From Alphaproteobacteria bacterium MarineAlpha9_Bin7 (GTDB lineage: Bacteria > Pseudomonadota > Alphaproteobacteria > UBA7887): a stretch of DNA of 9,042 nt. The position numbers and the translations under genes were made by a program. Where the stretch lies: contig PTKD01000067.1 in NCBI GenBank assembly GCA_002938115.1, forward strand, positions 1 through 9,042, in the 5' to 3' direction. This document shows, piece by piece, positions 1 to 5,835 of the stretch (its first letter is position 1; each line of letters starts with the position of its first letter). The notes beneath the pieces were generated by a model, which worked only from the letters and a program-made list of their open reading frames with translations, ran no database searches and was not told the origin of the DNA.

Positions 1-43
1 GGCCTTGACCACTAAATTAGCGCCCCTCGACAAAATTCACGGT

Positions 44-73
44 TTGCTTTCAAGGCCCTGATACAACTCTAAT
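44..73 (+). promoter_or_regulatory. Possible sigma70-type promoter for the cytochrome c gene
   Basis: A -35-like TTGCTT (44-49) and a -10-like TCTAAT (68-73) are separated by 18 bases and lie just ahead of the cytochrome c start at 96. Both hexamers deviate from consensus, so this is only a candidate. The 95 bases left of the gene hold no coding region that I can recognise. Confidence 0.25.
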
Positions 74-95
74 GACGGAATAGGATTAATTTCAG

Positions 96-476
96 ATGAA
101 CTACCGTAATTTGCTGGCTGCCATGTTCGGTACATTGTTCGTGGTAAGTGGGACGTCGGTTGTTGCAGCAGATTTAGCTGCTGGCGAAAAGATTTTCAAA
201 AAGTGTAAGGTCTGTCACTCGCTTAAGGAAGGCGGGAAGCATAAAATCGGTCCTAATCTTTTTGGTGTCATGGGGCGTATATCAGGTACTGCAAAGAAGT
301 TTAAGTATTCTAAGGCAATGAAGGGGGCTGCAATTACGTGGGATGAAGGCACCCTCACCGAATACCTCACCAAGCCCAAAGCCTTTATTCCGGGCAACAA
401 GATGGCATTCCCCGGTCTAAAAAAGCCTGAGCAGATAGAAAATGTGATTGCTTTTATTTCAGAGAATACAAAATAG
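96..476 (+). CDS. Secreted mono-haem class I cytochrome c (cytochrome c2/c550-like)
   Basis: This is a small periplasmic electron carrier of 126 residues. A signal peptide is visible: basic NYR start, a hydrophobic core at about residues 6-24, and a likely cleavage near VVAA at 22-25. The mature protein of about 100 residues has one haem-binding motif CKVCH (Cys37, Cys40, His41). The likely distal ligand is Met103 in the PGNKMAFPGL stretch, a pattern typical of class I cytochromes c2/c550. A weak AGGA (82-85) precedes the ATG. It sits directly upstream of coxG but is separated from it by 112 bases containing a stem-loop, so it is probably its own transcription unit. It could accept electrons from the adjacent molybdenum hydroxylase, but this is inferred from position alone; a general respiratory role is equally possible. 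Confidence 0.93.
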   Translation: MNYRNLLAAMFGTLFVVSGTSVVAADLAAGEKIFKKCKVCHSLKEGGKHKIGPNLFGVMGRISGTAKKFKYSKAMKGAAITWDEGTLTEYLTKPKAFIPGNKMAFPGLKKPEQIENVIAFISENTK

Positions 477-505
477 GGCGTGCCAAACTACAAGACCTCT
501 AGTAA

Positions 506-528
506 AGGCCGGGGTATAGCTCCGGCCT
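506..528 (+). terminator. Stem-loop after the cytochrome c gene, probable terminator
   Basis: AGGCCGG (506-512) and CCGGCCT (522-528) form a perfect 7-bp GC-rich stem that can extend by one G-U and one G-C pair around a TATAG loop. It begins 29 bases after the cytochrome c stop. The trailing sequence has only a short pyrimidine stretch (CTTTCCCCC), not a classic T-run, so termination may be partial. It suggests that the cytochrome gene and the cox genes are transcribed at least partly separately. Confidence 0.55.
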
Positions 529-597
529 CGTCGCTTTCCCCCGGTGTTGGGGCCGCGCGGCAGGTAAACAATATTTAGGGATCATTGGTTGGTGACG

Positions 598-1188
598 ATG
601 GAAATCACTGGGGAATACCGAATTGCGGCACCTCAAGCATTGGTGTGGAAAGCGCTCAACGATCCGGCCGTTTTGCGTGTCGCCATTCCAGGAGTGGAAA
701 GCTTCGATAAAAAATCTGACACTGAGTTTGGTGCCACCGTGACCGTTAAAATTGGTCCAGTGAAGGCTAGGTTCAAGGGTTCTGTAATCTTAAGTGAGTT
801 GGACCCGCCGCACGGATATCAAATTAAAGGTGAGGGCCAAGGAGGTGTGGCTGGGTTCGCTAGGGGGACGTGTGAGGTAAAGCTTCACGAGGAATCTGGA
901 GAAACCTTGCTTCGTTATCGTGCGAATGCCCAGGTCGGGGGTAAGTTGGCGCAAGTCGGGTCACGCATGATCTCAGGGGTTGCAAAAAAGCTGGCGGACG
1001 AATTTTTTTCCGCCTTCGCAAGGAAAGTGAGCTCCTACGTCGATTCGGAGAGTATCTCCCAGAAGAGTATCGGCGCAGCCGAGGTCACTCCTTCTGCCGT
1101 AATCCAACAACGTGGAACTATCGCTCCAGGGTACTGGATTGTGGGATTGGTTATCATGGTTGGTTTCCTTTTGTGGCTCTATTCCTAA
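598..1188 (+). CDS. coxG: CoxG family protein, SRPBCC fold with C-terminal membrane anchor
   Basis: This is a carbon monoxide dehydrogenase subunit G family protein (SRPBCC/START-like fold, cytoplasmic, membrane-tethered). In carboxydotrophs CoxG helps recruit CO dehydrogenase to the inner membrane. Seen here: the N-terminal family opening (MEITGEYRIAAP), an ALNDP segment, a DTEFGATVTVKIGPVKARF strand region, and the GGKLAQVGSRMISG signature at about residues 114-127. A linker follows, then a single hydrophobic segment at about 178-195 ending at the stop. The ATG at 598 gives 196 residues and matches the usual family start. In-frame TTG at 589 and GTG at 592 lie closer to an AGGGA (577-581), so a start 2-3 codons earlier is possible. 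The AIPGVE segment (29-34) lacks the two cysteines that I recall from many relatives (CIPGC). It is the first gene of the cox run, 101 bases before coxS. Confidence 0.88.
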   Translation: MEITGEYRIAAPQALVWKALNDPAVLRVAIPGVESFDKKSDTEFGATVTVKIGPVKARFKGSVILSELDPPHGYQIKGEGQGGVAGFARGTCEVKLHEESGETLLRYRANAQVGGKLAQVGSRMISGVAKKLADEFFSAFARKVSSYVDSESISQKSIGAAEVTPSAVIQQRGTIAPGYWIVGLVIMVGFLLWLYS

Positions 1189-1241
1189 TCGGTGCGGTCT
1201 TTAAAGAATGTTCCATGCTTGACCTGGCGGACTGACGCCCC

Positions 1242-1271
1242 CACACTTGAGCATCAGAGGGTTCCAGTGTG
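1242..1271 (+). other. Inverted repeat ahead of coxS
   Basis: CACACT (1242-1247) and AGTGTG (1266-1271) are perfect inverted halves with an 18-base spacer, just before the coxS ribosome binding site (TGAGG, 1280-1284). It could be a weak mRNA hairpin or an operator half-site pair, but six-base arms at this spacing also arise by chance. The surrounding coxG-coxS gap (1189-1289) shows no gene and no recognisable fragment of a large subunit. Confidence 0.2.
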
Positions 1272-1289
1272 TAAGTATATGAGGCGACG

Positions 1290-1760
1290 ATGAAAGTTAA
1301 CGTTGGAGTAACCGTAAATGGGAAAAAGGTAACAGCCGAAGTTGAGGCTCGAACTTTACTTGTGCAATTTCTTCGGGATCATCTGGAATTGACGGGCACT
1401 CACGTTGGCTGTGACACAAGTCAATGCGGAGCTTGTGTGGTTCACGTTGATGGGAAAGCAATCAAATCGTGCACGATACTTGCGGCGCAGTGTGAGGGGA
1501 CAAATGTGGTAACCATCGAAGGGCTCGCCGACGGAGACACTTTACATCCAATGCAAGAGGCTTTTCGCGACAACCATGGCTTGCAGTGTGGGTTCTGCAC
1601 GCCCGGCATGGTTATGGCCGCTGTCGACTTGGTGACCCGCCATCCACAGCCGAACGAAGAGTTAGTCCGTGAGCGGTTGGAAGGTAATCTCTGTCGCTGC
1701 ACCGGATACCATAATATTGTGAAATCGGTGGTCGCTGGTGCTGAGGCGATGGCTAGATAG
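1290..1760 (+). CDS. coxS: Molybdenum hydroxylase small subunit with two [2Fe-2S] clusters (CoxS-like)
   Basis: This is the iron-sulfur subunit of a xanthine-oxidase-family molybdenum hydroxylase. It passes electrons from the molybdenum centre in the large subunit to FAD in the medium subunit. At 156 residues it is the usual family length. The N-terminal plant-ferredoxin-like cluster is bound by Cys41, Cys46, Cys49 and Cys61 (GCDTSQCGAC motif). The C-terminal helical domain binds the second cluster through Cys100, Cys103, Cys135 and Cys137 (QCGFCTPGM and GNLCRCTGY motifs). All eight ligands are present, so the protein should be functional. TGAGG five bases before the ATG is a plausible ribosome binding site. 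coxM follows after only 27 bases. The large subunit normally encoded beside this gene is missing here. The cox assignment rests on the neighbours coxG, coxD and coxE; the small subunit alone could belong to another hydroxylase. Confidence 0.93.
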   Translation: MKVNVGVTVNGKKVTAEVEARTLLVQFLRDHLELTGTHVGCDTSQCGACVVHVDGKAIKSCTILAAQCEGTNVVTIEGLADGDTLHPMQEAFRDNHGLQCGFCTPGMVMAAVDLVTRHPQPNEELVRERLEGNLCRCTGYHNIVKSVVAGAEAMAR

Positions 1761-1787
1761 CTGGGGACCTGCAGGGCAATACAAATC

Positions 1788-2582
1788 ATGTATGACTTCA
1801 TATACCATCGCGCGACTTCTATAGGGGGTGCTCAGTCCACTTTTAAGAGTTCTGATGATCCTGTTTATCTAGCTGGTGGCATGACTTTATTGCCGACCAT
1901 GAAGTTACGTTTGGCAAATCCTAGCGACGTTATTGATATCGGGCAACTTGACGGATTAACAGGGGTTGAACGCTCAGGAGACGAAATTGTAGTGAAGGCA
2001 ATGACCACTCATGACGAAGTGGCTGCTAGCGCTGACATTGCGACTGCAATTCCTGCTCTGGGATCCCTAGCGGACTCTATAGGGGATCCTCATGTGCGCA
2101 ACCGCGGCACTATAGGCGGTTCAATCGCCAATAACGATCCGGCCGCTGATTATCCGGCGGCGCTTGTTGGCCTCGGTAGTGTTGTTGTGACTACGTCGAG
2201 GGAGATTGAGGCTGATGGTTTTTTTACCAATATGTTTGAAACAGCGCTGGAGCCCGATGAACTGATTACCGCTGTCCGATTCCGAATTCCGGAAGCAGCG
2301 TGTTACATGAAATTTCCTAACCCAGCTTCTCGTTACGCTTTGGTCGGAGTTATGGTGGCGCGTACCAACGACGGCGTTCGAGTTGCAGTTACCGGGGCTG
2401 GCCCGTGTGTTTTTAGAGTAAGCGAAATGGAGACAGCGCTAACCGCTGACTTCAAGCCGGAGGCGATTGCGGGTATCCCCGTGGCGACTGACGGACTCAA
2501 CAGCGACATTCACGCGGGCTCTGAGTATCGCGCTCATTTGGTTGGCGTGATGGCGGCCCGCGCGGTCGCGGCTTGCAGCTAG
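1788..2582 (+). CDS. coxM: Molybdenum hydroxylase FAD-binding medium subunit (CoxM-like)
   Basis: This is the flavoprotein subunit that takes electrons from the [2Fe-2S] clusters and passes them to the respiratory chain or another acceptor. It has 264 residues, slightly shorter than the roughly 285-290 residues of classical CoxM. The N-terminal FAD-binding domain (PCMH-type) shows AGGMTLLPTMK (residues 29-39) and TIGGSIANNDPAADYPAA (108-125), the two pyrophosphate/isoalloxazine-contacting loops of this family. The HVRNRGT segment just before the second loop is also typical. The C-terminal flavoprotein domain runs from about residue 155 to the end and includes YALVGVMVAR and the closing EYRAHLVGVMAARAV helix. 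It begins 27 bases after coxS, clearly the same transcript, with coxD 37 bases downstream. In form II clusters a large-subunit gene normally lies between small and medium subunits; here there is none. Confidence 0.93.
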   Translation: MYDFIYHRATSIGGAQSTFKSSDDPVYLAGGMTLLPTMKLRLANPSDVIDIGQLDGLTGVERSGDEIVVKAMTTHDEVAASADIATAIPALGSLADSIGDPHVRNRGTIGGSIANNDPAADYPAALVGLGSVVVTTSREIEADGFFTNMFETALEPDELITAVRFRIPEAACYMKFPNPASRYALVGVMVARTNDGVRVAVTGAGPCVFRVSEMETALTADFKPEAIAGIPVATDGLNSDIHAGSEYRAHLVGVMAARAVAACS

Positions 2583-2597
2583 TCTCTCAACCCCAGC

Positions 2598-2622
2598 TGG
2601 CCCCCTGCTTGGCCATGTAATG
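2598..2622 (+). promoter_or_regulatory. Hairpin and start-stop ATGTAATG at the coxD start
   Basis: TGGCC (2598-2602) and GGCCA (2611-2615) can pair around an 8-base loop. Immediately after, ATG (2615-2617) is followed by TAA (2618-2620), whose last A is the first base of the coxD ATG (2620-2622). No clear Shine-Dalgarno sequence precedes coxD. A minimal start-stop overlapping the real start could place ribosomes for coupled initiation, but this is inference and the hairpin is short. Confidence 0.25.
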
Positions 2623-3534
2623 ACAGTTTCACTCCCTGACAGTATTGACGGTTGCCTCTCGCTTTTGCGGCAGGGACAGTATGTAGGGGACCGTAGCCTT
2701 GCGACCACTCTTTTCCTCGCACTTAAGATGGGGCGACCCTTGTTTCTTGAAGGTGAGGCTGGCGTTGGCAAAACGGAAATTGCGAAGGTTTTGGCGCAGG
2801 TGCTCGATCGATCGTTGGTGAGATTGCAATGTTATGAGGGCCTGGATCTTGCCTCTGCAGTTTATGAATGGAATTACCAGAGTCAAATGATCGAAATTCG
2901 ACTTGCTGAGGCTGGGGGCGAGCCGAATCGTGATGCTCTTGGGCAGGACATATTTTCCGAGCGCTTCTTAATCAAGCGGCCACTTCTGCGGGCACTTGAG
3001 AGAGATCCGCGGGGTCCGCCAGTGTTGCTAATAGATGAGCTCGATCGTTCGGATGAGCCGTTCGAAGCATACCTACTGGAGTTGCTAGCTGATTTCCAGG
3101 TTACGATCCCTGAGATAGGCACAATTAAGGCCAGTGAGCCGCCATTGGTCATTATCACTTCGAATCGGACCAGGGAAATTCACGATGCATTAAAACGACG
3201 TTGCTTCTATTTTTGGATTGATTATCCGGACATTGTGCGCGAGCAAGAAATTCTTGCGCTAAAGGCGCCTGGGGTGGGCGAACGTTTGACTTCCCAGGTG
3301 GTTGCCTTCGTGCACGAATTGCGTGAAGCGGACTTGTTCAAGCGCCCTGGAATATCTGAGTCCATTGATTGGGCTAAGTCACTGCATACGTTGGATCAGC
3401 TAGAATTGGATCAGGAGAATGTGGAATCGACATTAGGTGTGCTGCTCAAGTATCAGGATGACGTTGCCCGCATACAAGGGACAGAGGTAGCGGAGATTTT
3501 AAATCGTATTAGGACGGATTTGGACGGTATTTGA
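2620..3534 (+). CDS. coxD: CoxD-like MoxR-family AAA+ ATPase
   Basis: This is a cytoplasmic MoxR-class AAA+ ATPase. In Oligotropha CoxD is needed to mature the CO dehydrogenase active site (sulfuration and copper insertion); the same remodelling role is inferred here. Motifs over 304 residues: Walker A GEAGVGKT (45-52), Walker B VLLIDELD (135-142), sensor-1 region IITSN (178-182), and an LKRRC arginine-finger region (191-195). The opening VSLPDSID and the DRSLATTLFLALKMGRPLFL run before Walker A look typical of the CoxD branch and support the ATG at 2620. All catalytic residues are intact. The next gene, coxE, encodes a VWA protein, the usual MoxR partner, after a 34-base gap. Confidence 0.93.
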   Translation: MTVSLPDSIDGCLSLLRQGQYVGDRSLATTLFLALKMGRPLFLEGEAGVGKTEIAKVLAQVLDRSLVRLQCYEGLDLASAVYEWNYQSQMIEIRLAEAGGEPNRDALGQDIFSERFLIKRPLLRALERDPRGPPVLLIDELDRSDEPFEAYLLELLADFQVTIPEIGTIKASEPPLVIITSNRTREIHDALKRRCFYFWIDYPDIVREQEILALKAPGVGERLTSQVVAFVHELREADLFKRPGISESIDWAKSLHTLDQLELDQENVESTLGVLLKYQDDVARIQGTEVAEILNRIRTDLDGI

Positions 3535-3568
3535 GCCATTACTTCATTGAATTAAAACTGCTCGGAAT

Positions 3569-4768
3569 ATGGCGGTGATGCAAACTAAGTTGACTAGCGG
3601 ATCAACAAAATTTTCAGTTAACATCATGTATTTTGCGCGAGCCTTGCGCCGTGCTGGTTTACCGATTGGAACGGACCGATTAATTGATGCGTTTGGCGCT
3701 GTAGAGATCGCGGGCCTACGTTCGAAAGATGATGTTTATTGGGCTCTCCATGGTTTGTTCGTGAGCCGACCTGAGCAACGGCTGATTTTCGATCAGTGTT
3801 TTCACATATTTTGGCGGAGGCCTGAATTTCTCGAGGAGTTGTTGGCACTTAATTTGGCAGTTCCGAGCACTTCTTCGGACCTGGGACCCACCGCACCAGG
3901 TAGCCATCGGCTGGGCGAGGCCATGGCGATCGCGCGTATTGGCGAAGAAGCGCTCGTACAGAACAGCGTCGATCAAAACTATGGGGCTTCCTACCGTGAA
4001 ACTTTGGCAAAGCGCGACTTTGATAAGATGTCGGCGTCTGAAATAGCCGATGCTAAACGTGTCATCAAGACGCTCGCATTGCCCGTCGCCCAGCGACCAA
4101 CACGCCGTTTCACGGTTGATCAACGTGGTACATTGGTGGATGCCCGGGCGAGCGTTCGTGCAAGCTTACGTTCTGGAGGTGAGATGATGCAGGTGCTTTT
4201 TCGGCGGCGACGCTGGCGTTCGCCACCGTTGGTAGTGATTTGTGACGTTTCGGGATCTATGAGCCGCTATTCACGTCTATTGCTACATTTCGTCCACGTT
4301 TTGGCTAACCACCGCGACCAAGTGTACGCCTTCGTATTTGGGACTCGTCTTACGAATATTACTAGGTATCTTCGGCATCGTGATCCAGATGTTGCCCTTG
4401 ATAATGCGCTTGATGCGGTTGATGATTGGTCGGGTGGGACAAGGATTGGAGCGTGTTTGCGACGTTTTAATCACGATTGGTCACGCCGTGTGCTTGGTCG
4501 AGGCGCTGTGACTTTGTTGATTACCGATGGTCTGGATCGAGATGCTGGAGTTAGGCTTGAGATCGAAATGGAGCGTTTGCATAAATCTTGCCGTCGCCTA
4601 ATTTGGCTCAACCCGCTTTTGCGTTATGCTGGCTTTGAAGCGAAAGCCCTCGGCGTGCGGGCTATGTTGCCGCATGTCGATGATTTTTGTCCGGCGCATG
4701 ATCTGGGCAGTATTGCGGCACTTGCCGACGTACTGTCAACGAATTGCGCGACATTCGGTCGATCGTAA
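3569..4768 (+). CDS. coxE: CoxE-like VWA domain protein (MoxR partner)
   Basis: This is a von Willebrand factor A domain protein of the CoxE family (399 residues). It is thought to act with the CoxD ATPase in assembling the metal centre of the hydroxylase. The N-terminal half (about 1-215) contains the helical CoxE-specific region with YFARALRRAGLPIG. It ends in a basic FRRRRWRSPP stretch. The VWA domain (about 220-390) has a complete metal-ion-dependent adhesion site: DVSGS (Asp226, Ser228, Ser230), Thr291 in SGGTRIG, and Asp320 in LLITDGLDRD. The closing RLIWLNPLLRY and MLPHVDDFCPAHDLGS segments are characteristic of the family. No secretion signal is seen, so it is cytoplasmic. The ATG at 3569 is used; an ATG at 3578 is an alternative, and neither has a strong ribosome binding site. 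Confidence 0.92.
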   Translation: MAVMQTKLTSGSTKFSVNIMYFARALRRAGLPIGTDRLIDAFGAVEIAGLRSKDDVYWALHGLFVSRPEQRLIFDQCFHIFWRRPEFLEELLALNLAVPSTSSDLGPTAPGSHRLGEAMAIARIGEEALVQNSVDQNYGASYRETLAKRDFDKMSASEIADAKRVIKTLALPVAQRPTRRFTVDQRGTLVDARASVRASLRSGGEMMQVLFRRRRWRSPPLVVICDVSGSMSRYSRLLLHFVHVLANHRDQVYAFVFGTRLTNITRYLRHRDPDVALDNALDAVDDWSGGTRIGACLRRFNHDWSRRVLGRGAVTLLITDGLDRDAGVRLEIEMERLHKSCRRLIWLNPLLRYAGFEAKALGVRAMLPHVDDFCPAHDLGSIAALADVLSTNCATFGRS

Positions 4769-4779
4769 TGATACGACCC

Positions 4780-4798
4780 AAGGAGTAATTAGGCCGTG
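4780..4798 (+). promoter_or_regulatory. Ribosome binding site AAGGAG supporting a GTG start
   Basis: AAGGAG (4780-4785) lies 10 bases before GTG at 4796. The next in-frame ATG is 49 codons further in, past the first conserved motif, so this site settles the GTG as the start of the first XdhC gene. It is the strongest Shine-Dalgarno sequence that I found in the run. Confidence 0.6.
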
Positions 4799-5119
4799 GC
4801 TACTGACCTAGAGGACGTGCTTGCTGTTGCAGCGACCTGGTGTGCTGAGGGACGTGGCGTCGCATTAGCGACGGTGGTTAGCACTTGGGGTTCAAGTCCG
4901 CGACCCGTTGGAAGTCAGCTCGTTGTTGATGACCAGGGTTCCATGTTGGGTTCGGTTTCGGGTGGTTGTATCGAAGGCGCAGTTGTCCTTGAGGCACGCG
5001 AGGCTATCGCCGATGGCAATCCCAGATTACTGGATTTTGGCGTAACCAATGAGCAGGCTTGGGAAGTTGGACTTGCGTGTGGTGGGAAAATACAAGTCTA
5101 CGTGGAGCGCATAGAGTAA
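4796..5119 (+). CDS. XdhC/CoxI-family protein, N-terminal domain only
   Basis: This 107-residue protein consists of a single XdhC_CoxI domain. In the family, XdhC binds molybdenum cofactor, assists its sulfuration, and delivers it to the apo-hydroxylase. Conserved blocks: GSSPRPVG (32-39), GSVSGGCIEG (52-61, Cys58) and LACGGKIQVYVE (93-104, Cys95), the two cysteine blocks linked to cofactor handling. The C-terminal Rossmann domain found in full-length XdhC is not in this reading frame; it is encoded by the next gene, three bases on. The start is GTG, supported by an AAGGAG site. The separate short gene appears intact at both ends, so I read it as a genuine two-gene arrangement, not a frameshift. 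Whether to call it coxF or coxI cannot be settled from sequence alone. Confidence 0.88.
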   Translation: MATDLEDVLAVAATWCAEGRGVALATVVSTWGSSPRPVGSQLVVDDQGSMLGSVSGGCIEGAVVLEAREAIADGNPRLLDFGVTNEQAWEVGLACGGKIQVYVERIE

Positions 5120-5122
5120 GCG

Positions 5123-5824
5123 ATGGAAAATAAGTTGCTTACAGCTTTGAACTTAGGCCGTGCAGAAGGCCGGCCGATTGCGTTAGCTACGCTGTTGGAA
5201 GGCAAGGGCCAATGGCTCATTGACGAATCTTCAGGTGGTGGTGCATCAGAGTCAGCAGTTCTTTTGGCTCGGAAGGCTATTGCCGAAGACAGGAGCCAGG
5301 TTGTCGACTGCGAGGGAGCAAGCTTGTTTGTGCAGGTTCACAACCCGCCACTTCGTATGGTGGTGGTCGGCGCGGTTCATATCGCACAAGCTCTTTCGCC
5401 GATGGCCGCACGCACCGGATACCGGGTTACGGTAATTGATCCGCGAGGAGTATTTGCCACGGAAGAAAGATTTCCTGGCGTTGATATATCCAACGAATGG
5501 CCTGACGAGGCACTCCGCCGTATTGGGCCGGATGTACGGACTGCTATTGTCACGTTGACGCATGACCCAAAGCTAGACGACGCTGCGCTCGAAGTAGCGC
5601 TATCGTCTGAGGCGTTTTATATAGGTTCATTAGGTAGCAAGAAAACCCACCGTGCTCGTCTCAACCGTCTCGAGCGGCTTGGCTTTGATAAGGCAGCCTG
5701 TGAACGCATTCACGGACCGGTTGGGCTGGCGATTGGTGCAAAATCCCCAGCCGAGATTGCTGTGGCAATTCTGGCGGAGGTCACCCAGGCGCGTCACATA
5801 GCCACAACGTCGGTTACGTCGTAA
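5123..5824 (+). CDS. XdhC/CoxI-family protein with Rossmann domain
   Basis: This 233-residue protein carries the XdhC C-terminal Rossmann-like domain: VVGAVHIAQA (81-90), a YRVTVIDPR strand-turn (100-108), TLTHDP (144-149), YIGSLGSKKTH (166-176) and GLAIGAKSPAEIAV (201-214). Its first 75 residues look like an eroded copy of the domain in the preceding gene. AEGRPIALAT and ARKAIAEDRSQVVD align with AEGRGVALAT and AREAIADGNPRLLD there, but the SGGCIE and ACGG blocks are lost. The two proteins therefore probably act together as one XdhC/CoxF-type chaperone for molybdenum cofactor sulfuration and insertion. It starts three bases after the upstream stop, implying translational coupling. Its stop codon overlaps the ribosome binding site of the next gene. 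Confidence 0.88.
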   Translation: MENKLLTALNLGRAEGRPIALATLLEGKGQWLIDESSGGGASESAVLLARKAIAEDRSQVVDCEGASLFVQVHNPPLRMVVVGAVHIAQALSPMAARTGYRVTVIDPRGVFATEERFPGVDISNEWPDEALRRIGPDVRTAIVTLTHDPKLDDAALEVALSSEAFYIGSLGSKKTHRARLNRLERLGFDKAACERIHGPVGLAIGAKSPAEIAVAILAEVTQARHIATTSVTS

Positions 5825-5835
5825 GGGCGAAAAAT

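Noticed and set aside
1..57. Inverted repeat GGCCTTG (1-7) / CAAGGCC (51-57)
   Set aside because: Seven-base arms separated by 43 bases at the window edge; no T-run or known motif, and chance is a sufficient explanation.
1219..1247. Promoter-like TTGACC upstream of coxS
   Set aside because: No acceptable -10 box lies 16-18 bases downstream.
1189..1289. Reading frame in phase with coxG stays open past its stop, to a TGA overlapping the coxS start
   Set aside because: About 34 codons can be open by chance. The translation shows no CoxL motif, and coxG already ends right after its membrane helix.
1442..1801. Open frame on the - strand opposite coxS
   Set aside because: Shadow of a strongly coding gene with all eight cluster cysteines; the antisense product has no recognisable domain.
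5119..5123. Frameshift splitting a single XdhC gene
   Set aside because: Both products have sensible ends, and the second has its own start and an N-terminal domain relic that duplicates the first. Joining the frames would not recreate one normal XdhC.
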